Positions 1-58,500 of a stretch of 64,000 nucleotides of DNA are shown here, piece by piece. The stretch covers positions 1,553,501 through 1,617,500 of the forward strand of contig WPIO01000055.1 in NCBI GenBank assembly GCA_009760855.2. The letters run 5' to 3'. The first letter of the stretch is position 1; each line of letters opens with the position of its first letter. This DNA comes from Cristatella mucedo (taxonomy: Eukaryota; Bryozoa; Phylactolaemata; Cristatellidae). The notes below the pieces were generated by a model. The model was not told the DNA's origin. It saw nothing but the letters and a program-made list of their open reading frames with translations, and did not search any database. The translations under genes were made by a program, and so were the position numbers.

Positions 1-249
1 GTTGTAAGCACACAGCCACGTGACCGGAGGGACTCCTGCACTACATGTAAACCCCAATAAATGTATATCCGATCGACGGAAGTCAAGCTAAAGACAAGCA
101 GCAGGGCACGACATTGGCAGGAAACGAATGCGACCAAGAAATTTTTCTCAGGCTATGTAGGATGAGCTTGAATGCTCGGTCGTGTGTACCTGCTTGCATG
201 TGAAAGTGTGTATCCGCCCATATGACCATGCTGTTTTGTCGAAGTGTGT

Positions 250-339
250 GATGTGTTGTGTGTATGTATGTATATACATATACATATATACATATATACT
301 TAATAACACACACACATATATATATAAGTGTATATATAA

Positions 340-393
<54 letters not shown>

Positions 394-460
394 TGTTTTG
401 TCGATGTGTGCGCTGTGTTGTGTGTATGTATGTATGTATATATATATATATACATACACG

Positions 461-496
<36 letters not shown>

Positions 497-535
497 CTTA
501 ATAACACACACACACACACATATATATCTTAATGT
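250..535. repeat. (TA)n/(CA)n microsatellite cluster
   Basis: Alternating tatata and acacac/tgtgtg blocks with two related sub-blocks (tgctgttttgtcgaagtgtg at 229 and tgctgttttgtcgatgtgtg at 391), i.e. a duplicated about 160-bp unit of microsatellite. In TMEM67 intron DNA left of exon 19. Confidence 0.9.
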
Positions 536-629
536 GCATGACATTTGTGTGGGCGTGTTTGTGTGCGTGTGTGCTGCTTCACAGCATCACTTCCAACCCC
601 GCCTCCTCCCTCCCCCCCCGAAGACGCAC

Positions 630-47087
<46,458 letters not shown>

Positions 47088-48189
47088 TTTCTTGCGAACA
47101 GCCCGCCCGAATGAAAACGGCCGCGCTGCCGCAGCGGATGAGCTTGCACCGTTCCGAACGAGCTGCTCAGAAAATCTACAAAGTTTTTCGCACCTGAAAT
47201 AGTCCGAAAACTTGTAGTAAGCTGGGTGGGCTCGGTAGTTTATCCAAAGAGTGCCTCGACGCTGCAGCCCATCTCGTCGGCTGCTCGAGCGGCGGATTAA
47301 GCGCTGCCGCTCACGAGCCTGCGTCACGAGCGCCAAACTTGTGCAAATAAATTGGCTCGAGCGAACGATTATCTTTTAAAGAGAATGACCTAATCCAAGT
47401 TTGTAATCAGGCGCTTTCAAACTCTCGGCGAGAATAACGTAATCTGGAAACTAGGTCAGATAACGACGGAATTCTGAGCTCAGCCGGGCGGCTCGCGCTG
47501 GCATTTCGATTTGAGACCTCAGTCTCGGGTGCGTCCGATGTGGGCGTACGGCCGATGCGCACGGTGCGACCGCGCTAAATTCTTGAGTGCTATTTCTGCG
47601 AGCTTAGTTCTTCAGTATGACATAACTCGGGGCAGTTTTCTGACGGATTGAAGGACGGACGAAGAACGAGCGGCTGTGGCACCAGCCGAGCGGCGAGCGG
47701 ATAGACACAAGAAGCGACAGGCAGCGTACCGGGCCGCAACCGGATGCTCTCGCGGCAATCGGATCGTGCGCTGCGTGCCGTCCGGTTCTTGAAATTCGAA
47801 AAACCCGCAACTCATAAGTTCCGGCCAAGTTCCTAAATATCTCTAAATGCCTGTCCCATGCACCAGCGGGCGCCGCCGCCGCAAGTCTGCTGGCCGAAAT
47901 TTACTGACAAAACATGTGAAATTTCTCCATTCCAGCATTGCAGCATTGACTGGAAGCGAGGGTGTCGTTCAGTTCGCACATCAGAGAGCCAGCCGATGAC
48001 AAACACCAACAGTTTATTGTACGACGCACGGAGCAGTGGGATGCACGACTCCCTTCACCCCCTCCTTCCACTCGACTCTCGTCCCCTCTAGTCTGGCGGC
48101 GGTCCCCTGGCCGACCCCGACGATTCATCCGAGGCGGACCGCAGCTGAGCATCGGCCGACCCTGGTGGTGAACCCATCGTCTGTTCACC

Positions 48190-48244
48190 AGTAGGTTACC
48201 GGCGTGTGTCCACATCCAATAGGTTACCGGCGCGTGTCCACATC
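48190..48244 (+). repeat. Two-copy 28-bp tandem repeat
   Basis: aggttaccggcgtgtgtcca and aggttaccggcgcgtgtcca, each followed by catc. In the intergenic region. Confidence 0.8.
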
Positions 48245-50334
48245 ACACGCAGACCGCAGTTGTGCACCGGCCCCTCTCGATGATGCTCCTAACTTCTGTT
48301 CACCAGCGTTTTTCGCAGAGCAGCAGTACCGGCGTGCATATAATCGAACTACAGATGGGACGACGGTGAGATAGCGACGCCATTGGAACTCCCTTCTTCG
48401 GGTGGACTCCGTGGGCGCTTTGCAAATGTATTTTTATTCTTATCCTTATTATTACTGAAAGTAGCACTTAAAAGAAACGGCACTAAGTATAAGAGGCCAA
48501 ACGAATCAATCGCATTTCGGATTCCAAACATTGTGCCATTTATCCTAAATTATGCAAGCGCCCCACAAGCATAAATAGGGTCACGGTTTGATCGAGGCGA
48601 ATTACGAGTAGCGAGTCGCACTGGCGAAAGATTCCTATCGAGCATAATTTGAGCAGACATTATTAGGAGATATTTTTGGAAAAATCTCCTGGTGGACCCG
48701 ATGCGTGCATTAGTAGAATGGTTAGTTTTTAGGAAGCAACCAAAAACGAGCCGACGAACGGAAGGAAGCAAGCTTTCATTAAAAAATAGGCACACTGCAC
48801 TACACAGCACACTAAAAAACTGCAATCTATAGGAAAAGCGTGACGCTTTCGTCGGAAGCAGTGCGCTGAATAATACGGCACGGATCCGTCGCCTTAATCT
48901 GGCGTGTCGGTTGCGACTCGGCCGTCGCATGAGACGGCCGCGTCGCAACGGCTAAACTATGCTGCTGGCTGCAGGTGTATGCACGTCAGTATGAAATTAG
49001 TCCTAATCACAAACAAGAGTGCCGCTGATAAAGCTACTTAAGGAGTGTTCAATGAGGTCTACCTAAATTCCAAGCACACAACGACTGTCTGGTCGGGTAA
49101 TTTATCGAGTACAGCCAGGTCTCGAAAACGAGCCTGCAGGTACCGGATGTTGGCAGCTGTGCCGCCAAAGATGGCTCTAGAATGTTGGTAAAAATAAGAC
49201 TCGTCGAAAATGAGAGAATAACATGTTTCTCGAGTTTTTATTTTTGAAACGAAGGCTTTTAAAATCACATAAGCTTTGGGAGAGTGCGGCTGCCATTTAA
49301 GTTTCACCGTATGCAGCTTTGCCACGCGACAGTGTCGTCATAAGCTGAAAACTCTGCATGCAGCAGATCAATTGAAGGGTTGATTTCGATGCTGCAGAAA
49401 GAGCAAAAAAGTTGGTGCAAACAATTCGCGCCAACAAGTCAATGTGACTGTTGTCGCGACTTTCTGTCGATAATTTTAACCAGAAGGTATTGAAAAAATA
49501 AGAGCAAAAATTCAGATGAGCATCGCGAAAAATGCATGACCGAACGATAAGATATTGCAAAATCAGGTCCACGGCCAATCAGTTCCACAGTAAAGCACTG
49601 AACGCTTTTTCTTGTCGTTAATATTTGTGACCTCGGATATTAGTAAGAATTAGCTGACATGTGCAATTCTGATTACAAAGAACCAATTAAAGCGATGGAA
49701 AGGAACTGAATGCACGCTTGTGGATGTGCAGTGATGGAAAGTTCGAGCTCTGAACTCTGAACTCGGACTTCTACTATTTTCAGCCGATACTAATAGTCGA
49801 TATGATATTTTTATTCCCGTCAAGAATGATAGACGTTATTTGTCTGGCCTCGTCTCAGAAAAGAAGTGAATTTTCATCATGCAACCACAGTTGGTAGCCT
49901 ACTTTTCTGCGAAGCTATCTAGCTGTTGACCCGTTGGAATAATCTCTTGTAAGCTAAGGTCTTAGCCACTATTCGGAAGTCGTCAGAACTTCTGATCCCA
50001 TTTCTGACGTATTTTTCTTCCGATTGGCACTCTGAACTGATATTCGATTGTTGGACGCATTTTGTAAGTATTTTTAAAGGAGCTTGCGATGTACGTGCTT
50101 TGGGCGAAGCAAAACAGAACTCTTTCTTTACATTAGCAGCTGCATAGACAGCCCGTCAATTGGCCCACATTCACTGTATTTTGGTTGCCCGTGCCCGTGC
50201 TCAACGAAGGTTTTGATAAAGCAGCAAGCTAGTTTTCCCCCCTGGTTTCTCTGCAAAGGATATCTCTTCTACTTGGCGTTTTTGCGGCTCGGCCGTGCCG
50301 ATGTCCCATGATTGTCCTAGGTCAGCTTTTGTCA

Positions 50335-50682
50335 CTTGCCTCCAGCCTACCTATCAGAACTACTCTCCCACCAGGCCAAGAATTGTACGACCCACTGTTC
50401 TTACTCGAACCGTTTAGCTAATCGAAAAGCATCTGTTTATCATGCAATTAGTGGGTCTATGCGATTCGTTCTGTTTGTGGTTATTTGTGCTGACACTGTG
50501 CATGCTGCCACTTGCCATCTTTTCATGCTGACAGTGTGCATGTCACCTTTAACTATGTTATGCTTGCTGTCATTGAGCATGTTACCACTAACCATTCGGT
50601 CGTGCCTCCTTTGCAGTAAATTTAAAGTGCCCCGAAAGAGATTGAGTTCTCTTAGGGCGCTATAACAAATGTATTATTATTA
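50335..50682 (+). mobile_element. LINE 3' fragment in intergenic region
   Basis: Reads PAYLSELLSHQAK, then a shortened 3' UTR, terminal hairpin and ATT tail. The coding part has an internal deletion. Confidence 0.8.
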
Positions 50683-51010
50683 TTTATCTCTATACCTCGT
50701 ACGAACCTCAAAACCTTAGGGGACCATGCCTTTAGTTCGTATGCTTCCAAAGCCCGAAAACCATTCCCGAATGAAACCAAATTCTCTGAAATGACGCCAT
50801 AAAAAGAAGATTAAACTTACCTGTTTATTACTGCATTTAGTAGGTCTTTGCGATTCTTCAATTGCCTGCATATACGTAATTACACTGAGCCTGCTGCTTT
50901 CGGATATTACCACCAATCATTTGGTAAGAATTTCTATAAAGCATCTGTAAAGTGCCTAGAAAGAGATTCAGTTCTCTGATGGAGCTATGCAAATGCAATA
51001 TTATTATAAT
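50683..51010 (+). mobile_element. LINE 3' fragment
   Basis: A second copy in tandem with the previous one: acctcaaaaccttaggggac, cgtatgcttccaaagcccga, then tail hairpin (agagattcagttctct) and attat at about 51000. Confidence 0.78.
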
Positions 51011-52200
51011 TTTAGCGGAGCATGAGGTTCGCAATGAATTTAAAGGCTTATTGGAGCTCCTCTTTAATTCAATTTGATTTTAAGTGAGTTAATTCGTCAT
51101 GTATCTAATCAACGTAAGCAGATGTGCTGCGCGACTTTGTGAAGCTCGGTCATAGCGCTACAAGCGCTCAGAATGGCTCCGAACGAATGTCCTCGCACAA
51201 GCAGAAGTAGCTCAAGGGACGTTGGACCACACTCACACGACTGGTGAATTTATAGTTGTTATATTAGACCCATGCGCCGGACAATTCAGCAATCTGTAAG
51301 CACAATGCGGTCTGCAGAGCTCTCAGTGCCGAAGATGTCAATCGCGTAATCTATCGCCTCCAGCATGACATCAATCGGATGCTGATTGGCCGGCTTTCAA
51401 TAACCACCCTAAATCGTCGAGCGAAAATGGACCATTTTTGGGATTGCTAGCCTCTAAAAAGTCCTCGGTGTCCCAAAGCGTCATATTGGTCGCAAACGCT
51501 GAACTCAAGCGTTTCGCTACAAGGTCCGACTCCACGAAACCTCGAGGTCCAAACTAAGATGTTGCACCCGAAACTGAAAGCTCAGCAGCCCACGCGCAAT
51601 CTATTATATGCACCCCTAGAGTTATCTCCAAATAAGAACCTTATATAAATTAAAATAATAAATAATATTTATTAATAACATAGGTCCAACTTGCTGCACC
51701 AGCGTAGTTGTAACCTAGTGTCGTTTGCGGGGCAGTGCACCGAACTGGGGACCCTTTCTTTCACCGCGGCGGAAGTGCCCCCTCGGTGCCGGACTGAGGC
51801 CAATTCGAAAACGGGCGTCGAGCCGTCGGCCGTATAGCCAGCTGGCCTGCAGCACGTAAGTGCCATGTTGCCGCAGTTTTCGCAGAGGCATTAAAAATAC
51901 AGATCTCTAAAACAGGTGAATTTTTCAGATGGTCAGCTCTGGCAGAATCTCGCGCCTTCGGCTGCCAGTTGTCGTATCCAGAGAAGCCTTGGGTCCGTAG
52001 TTACACCGGCTCCGCTGGCTGGCGGAATCGAATTCGCCGAGGAAGCCTGAAGCCGTCAGCTGAACGCGCCGAACGCGAGCCGCGCAATCGCGGAAAGTGT
52101 TCCGCGGAACTGCTGTTCGTCTGCAGCCGGAAGCCTTGCAGGCCACGCTAAGTCTACCTGGGCGAGGAGGTGACCGGCTGCTCGCCGCTGCCGCCGCAGC

Positions 52201-52544
52201 ATGATTCGCAGTGACGTACTGGACGGCGCCGCCGCCGCAGCCTCTGGGTTATCTGCCCAGCGGATGGGCGCTGACGACTTACCGTCCGCGCTGAGGCCTG
52301 CCTCTTCCTCGGCGAGGGACTTAGAGCAGCTACTTCGCGGTCGCTCCGTGGGCTTCGATAGCCCTCTGAGGCGCGATGGCGACCGCCTGGTCAGCAGCTT
52401 GGCCGCTCTCAGTCCAGGCCTGGCGGATGCGAACATCGCTAAGCTATCTCAAGACACCGTGCTCCACAAGCTGTTGGCCGACGAGAAGATGCGCAGCGAG
52501 CAGCACCGGACCAACTACCAGCTGCTGAAGGCGGAGCACTCCAA
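52201..52544 (+). CDS. CEP83: CEP83 exon 1: start and LLADEKMR segment
   Basis: The ATG at 52201 is the first after an in-frame stop at 52171. Residues 1-88 form a low-complexity Ala/Ser/Leu leader, longer than in human. Residues 89-114 hold the conserved KLLADEKMRSEQHRTNYQLL. The donor is AA|gtaagc, phase 2. The sequence just upstream (ctgccgccgcag|c) could be a splice acceptor, so a 5' non-coding exon is possible. Confidence 0.88.
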
Positions 52545-55500
52545 GTAAGCGTCCGCCGCAGCCGCTCGCACCCAGTGGCCTCTGCCGCCGCCGCCACATC
52601 TCATCAGCGGTCGCATCTCCGAAACCGGACAGCAGCAGAATCGTCAGCAGGTCACTTGAGGGCACGGCGGCGTGATCTTCGTGCGTGCTTGTGGCCATCA
52701 ATGCTGGCGCCGAGCGTGACCCGAGGCGCACTCCTGGCGTGCTGAGAGCGGAGACAAAATGAGAGGGGACCCATGAATTGTCACGGTCATCTTTCCATGA
52801 GTAATCTCCAGCATGCGTCTGACCCCGAGACCCCTCTCGCACACGTCGATCGCGGGATGCCATTTCACTCGCGAGTAGAGCTCGGCCCGTCTGCTTTCTG
52901 CCATTAAATGCTGCCTACCTTCACGTACGGGTAGCAATTGCAAGCATGAAAATTACTGCTGGAATGCCAGTCGAACTCGATGGCACAGTGAGATGCAGGA
53001 TTAAGCCATGGGGAGGGCTAGACCTTGATTTGGCCCTAGGCGGACCAATTTCATGATGGCAATAGGAGAGCTGCGAGGCTCCATTGGTTTGTGCCAAAGG
53101 GTACCATGAGCCCTACTTTGATAGGCATGTGTATAGTGCTGACCCCAAAAATTCACACACTGAAAAACAAGCAATTCAAAGTTTCAGTGTTCAATTAACA
53201 CCTTGCCTACTGTGCCACCAAATGTAGTGCTTGCATGCATTAGCAGTATTGCAGCTAATGGTACACGGTGCCACCTGGGTTGGCTTACAAGGTGCAAAAA
53301 AACATGCGAAATGAGTGCGTTTTCTAGAGCACTTTCCTGATTCCGACACTGTTGCCATGTTCCAAGGGTAATTTATTGTAGCACCACATGTGCAGTAAAC
53401 TGCTCAGGTTGTGCCAAGTAAATCTCTTGTGGCAGCAATATCTCACCGATTGCACGGCAGGGTACTTCTTCAGTAAAATTCAGCGAATTCGAGGCAAGCA
53501 ATTTGCTCAGCACAGCCGCAGGCAGACATAGCTGTGCTGCTAGTAGGCTAAACATGGTTCGACTGTAAGCAATCGATGGTGCCATGCAAATAATAGCCCG
53601 TCAAACTGTTTTTGCTGATCAGCAAGGAACTATAAGAACACTTTCAAGCTGTCAAGCACTTTCCAAAGTCTAGACTTGCTCAGTGCACCAAATGGATGCA
53701 TTAAATTGAATGTCCGGCTTATACTTTCAACAAGGGTTTAAATGTGAATTCCGGCAGATCACGTTCTGACAGGTGGCACTTTTAGAGGCCCTAAATTTCC
53801 TTGTTCATCAGAAAATGCAAGTGGATGGTTTGCTGTCCTAGCTGACCATCGATATCTTGCATTCTCTCTAACCATTTCAGGCCTGTGTCTGTGTATCCCC
53901 AAAACCGAGTGTCTCAAATCTTGGCCATCTCGGAAGAAGTGCCAAACATGGTCTTTGAGATGCATTTTTCGAAAGGTTTATGCATAATGCATTCAAGACA
54001 TCTTACTTTGGAAGAGTTCTGGCCGTGCTCAGCAAATACCCATCAGAAACTGCAAGTTCACTGGCAGCTGCCCCAATTTGCTAAATAAGTAGTTTGCACG
54101 TTTGTCGCACTCAGTTGGCTATCTGAGTTGGCAGCATGTGGTATTTGCTACAAATATTGTTGCCTCGTGCAAGTCCCATCTTCTGGAATCATTTACGACC
54201 TGGTTTTGTAAAGATCTACATTGTTTCAAGTTTTGTCTTGATCCTTCGGGTTGCGTGGGTCTTTCGAGATAGCACAGTGTCTGTATTTGGGGATATCATA
54301 AGATAACTCCAAAACAAAGACAGCAGAACCTATACAGAGATGCCTTGTCACCCCCTGAAGTTGAACCTGACCTAACACTAATTATCTAATGACTTAATGG
54401 CTCATTGCACGTTTGCTTGTATGCAACTGAAGACTTAGCTCGTAAAACAGTTCTCTCGATGTTGCCTCTGGAGCTTGGTTTAAGGATGTCTCACAGCTTC
54501 AAATCTTCCATGTATCCATGTACCAGCTTTTTTCTGCTTTATTATATGTTTTGCCACCTCAACAGTCACCTCCTGCTGTTGCAATTACTACATTGGCTGA
54601 TGCTGATCCAAAAGTCCTTAAAGTTCCCTTGATAGTGAGCCCGGTATTGGTAGCCAGCTTCATCAGCTTGCCGTTTTGATGATCGCCTCCTACATAATCG
54701 AGGTATTCATCGACGTTTTTGGATGCTCCTATCGAGCTCCTATCGAGCTCGTTCTCTAGCCTGCTGCTGTCCTCTTTTGGGTAGGGTTTCCCGGTTTGCT
54801 TGGTCTGTTGAGAGTGCTAGTTCCGGCACTCAGGCACAAGGATGGGGCCAGTGGGCTCTGGGCAGCCCGGAACCGATCCGCGCGTGTCTTTTGCAGCTTG
54901 GCAGTCCACCAGGTCCCTTCAAGTCTTACTTTAATTAGCTGTTTTGTGCAAGGTCAAGGTTCGGTTCCCTCTCACTTGTTCAAAATCCTGGCTTCATCCT
55001 TGCTAAAAAAAAATCTGTCTCGGAAGCCTTGGAGGTCTACCTTTTGGGGGCACATGTTGGCTTGCTGCTGTCATGCGTAGAGCCTTCCTTAGCTACTCGT
55101 AGTCATATTCATCTTACTAGCCAGTGCAAGAACATTGACGATCGAGAGACACTTATGTAGCCACACTTATGTCAGCTCGAGTGTAGCTGCAGCAGCACCC
55201 ACCTGGTCACGTAGCCCGCAGTAGCTAACACTGCCGAATACCTTTAGTCGCAGTGCCAGTTTCCCACCCTGTGAAATACGCAATTATGTGTCCCTGGGGA
55301 TTGTTTTGGTAAGTGAAAACTTTCTCAAATGAAAAGACTACAAAACCAATTTATTATTAATGATGGGCACATTTTGTTAATATGCCCCTTGTTACCGGCA
55401 TAGACCTTGCATTGTGGAAGAGCTGTTGTCAGACCGCCTAAGAAGAATACGACCCTAGATATCATGAGAACCTCAGCAATTTAGTCGATTCTTCCTTCTA

Positions 55501-58500
55501 CCATTCTTAATCAAGATACTTGAAAGGGTGGCAAAATTGCTGCTAAACGTTTGTATCAGACGATCAGATCTTGCTAGGAAGTTCCATTCGAGACGTAAAG
55601 CTAACCATTACCCAGAAGCTGAGTAGCTGCTGTGAGTTTTACAGTGAATTTCTGAACAGTACTGATCAGGGTAGGGCCTCTCTGCTAATTCTCTCAGAGC
55701 AGCATTTGACACAGTTGCAATCCTGGCTTTCATTTTATGCCGATGACACTCAGCTGTCATGGCTCACTAGGTAAGGCGGTTGCTTTTCACGACCTCGGCC
55801 CCGAGGTCGTGGGTTCGAATCCTGTGGTAGGCGATCCTTTGTCGCCACTGCAAGCGGTGGTGATAGCCACCAAGGCTCTTCTGTCGCTATACAAAAATAG
55901 GCTGTTGAATCAGCTAGTATTTATTTATTTTATTTATTTATTTATTTAGTCTTGGTCTGCATTATCTCATTTATCACACTTGCAGCCTGCATCTACGATA
56001 TTCACACTTGGATGGCCACTAACTTCTAGAAGCTTAAGGACAACAAGACCAACCTAACAGCTATGGCTAAGCCTAGTAGTTAAGCCTAGTACTCACTCGT
56101 TGGAAGACCTCAAGATTGTTTCATCTAGTATCACTCGAGCCTGTGAAGTCTGCACTTTATATGGAGCTGCAATTCAAAAATGACTTGCCATTAGATGGGG
56201 CACATTGCCAGCACATTCCCAAGTCGGCCTATTTTCAGCTGAGAAACATTGCCAAAATGTGGGGATGCGTAGAAGAAAGTACGACAGTCAAACTAGTGGA
56301 CTTGTTTGTTTTATCACGTCTAGATTACTGAGATTCCACGGATTTGGAACTACAGCATGTGCCCTTAATAGTCCGCAGCTGGTTCAAAACTCTGCAGCTC
56401 GTCTGGTCTGTCGTCAACATTAGTAATAATAATAATACATTTAATATAGCACCCTCGGAGAACTCAATCTCTTTCTAGGCACTTTTTCTGAAAAGGAAGC
56501 ACGATCGAATGGTTAATAATAATATAATAATATTGCACTTGATAAAGCGCCCTCAGAGAACTTAATCTCTTTCTAGGCGCTTTATTGGTAGCATGCTCAG
56601 TAAACAACAAAAATAACATGGTTAGGGGTGACATGCACAGGACTACTAGCTTGCACCAGCCTTGCACCTATTCGACCTCCTCGGCCCCCTAGTCATGTAC
56701 TCTCGTACTACTTGCTCCTCGGCTTCCCTTGGCCTTGCTGTTCCTCCTACTACATTTAAATCTTTTGGTGATCGAGCCTTCTGTTATTATGCACCGACAG
56801 TCTGGAATTTGCTTCTCATTTCTTTCACCGCCCGCTTTGACTTGCAAGATTCGAGTCTCAGCTGAAGTTGCCTCTGCTCTGTTCAGCTTGCACCCTGTGC
56901 ATGCCCCAGTGAACTTGTCTTTTTGTGTTCTTGCCCTTTGAGTGCCTTAGTGCATTACTCAGTGCATTTTACTAACCAGGGGTCCTTCTAACAGATAGAT
57001 AGGCTTTAGTGACGCTTTTTGTGTTCCTTTGCTCACTGATCTAAGCATGATACATTGCTTGTCATTAACTCATAAGAAAGAAATACTAGCTGATTCTAAC
57101 AGCCTCTTTTCTATAGCGGCAGAAAAGCCTTCATGACTCGCCACTTGCAGCAGCAATACAGAATCGCCCACCACAGGACTCGAACCCACGACCTTGGGGC
57201 CGAGGTCGTGAAAAGCAACTGCCTTACCTAGTGTGAGCCATCGCTGCTCACCAGAACTCATGGCTGATGAACATTGCTGCTCTTGCAGTGACTTGTGAAG
57301 TGTCTGGATAGAGATTTGGTTCTCTAAGGGCACTATACAAAAGACTTATTATTAATTGTAATTACCATATTATGTAGCTCACGAATCTCCTCCTTTTACA
57401 TCCCACTTCTTCCAGAAGGCAATACAGATTGCTTGCCACCTGATTCCATACCAAGATCCGGGCTGTGAACGTTAAGCTATGCTAAGACCCACCGGCTTGT
57501 GTTCATCACTACACGTGACGTTGAAAGACGATGCTTCGGCAGGGCTGCTGTGGGTCCAGAGTTTAGGTGAAGGTCTGTGCCGCAAACAGTTTTTGAGCCC
57601 TAGCCCAAAACCGACAGCACCCTGTACCAGAATGCGCTGCATTCTCGGCGTCTGCTGCTCCCGCATTCTCCCGTGCAGCAGCAGCAGCTTCCACGTAGTC
57701 TGCACTGGCCCTGACCTTTGACCGGTGGCTTCGCGCGTCCACGCCACTCGCACGCCTCCTGCTCGCTCCTGCGCCGCGATGTTCCGAGCTGGAGGCTCTC
57801 GATGTCCGGCGCCCTGCTGCCGCTCGCCCGCCGCAGACTTCAGAGCGAGATGATCCAGATGCAGCAGGACCTGTCGAAGCTGCTCTCCGAAAAGAGCGAC
57901 GCAGCCACCGAGCACAGCAAAGAGCTGGCCAAGCTGAAGCGCGAGTCGGCCGTCGCTCAGTCCGCAATCGCCGAGCTCCGTGCCCAGGTCAGAGCAGTCG
58001 AGGCGACAGCGGCGGCAGCTGCGGCGGCGGCAGCTCGCTGTCACCCCACGGCCCACGGCGCTGCCGTGCATCTCCTTTGTGGCGTCGCGGCGCACAGCTC
58101 TATCGTGCACAGCGATTCGACGCCATCGCCTTTCGGCAGCTTTCCGGTCTCCGACAGTCCGTCGTTCGCTGAGCCACGCCTTGCCTCCGTCGCCTCCAGG
58201 TGCTGCCTCCGGAGAAGCTGGACGCGCTGCGAACGCAGCTGCAGCTCGACACGGAGCGGCCGTTTCGCGAGCGACTCGAGAAGCTCGACGCCGAGAACGA
58301 GGCTCTGCGCGCCGAGACGGGCAAGCTCAAGTACGATCTGGCTTTCATAAAATCCGAGTACGAGGCGCTGAAGAGGGAAGACGGCGAGGCGTTGGACGAG
58401 GCTCGCCAGCAGCGTGACGCCGAGGTGCGTGAGAAGCGCGAGGGCGTGCGCACGTGCGCCGCACTCGGAGGCACCTTCAGGGCAGGCGTCAGCCTGCCTG

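Larger units (their letters stand above)
47088..52200. promoter_or_regulatory. Divergent intergenic region between TMEM67 and CEP83
   Basis: This 5.1-kb stretch must contain both promoters. It is mostly unique, repeat-poor sequence from 47088 to about 50300. GC- and CpG-rich DNA flanks both start codons (about 47090-47700 and 51680-52200). A CRE-like tgcgtcacg is at 47320-47328. LINE remnants fill 50335-51010. Several small open frames (for example 49059-49325 and 49297-49578 minus, 48550-48948 minus, 51672-51866 minus) resemble nothing I recognise. Confidence 0.6.

Noticed and set aside
83-544. Open frames of Tyr-Ile and Cys-Val repeats over TA/CA tracts (also near 10700, 11600, 31000, 39400, 40200, 44600)
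   Set aside because: They are translations of dinucleotide microsatellites; no non-repeat coding sequence, splice context or homology.
57472-58110. 212-codon minus-strand and other overlapping frames around CEP83 exons 2-3
   Set aside because: Antisense shadows of GC-rich CEP83 exons; the plus-strand frame matches CEP83 with correct splice phases.
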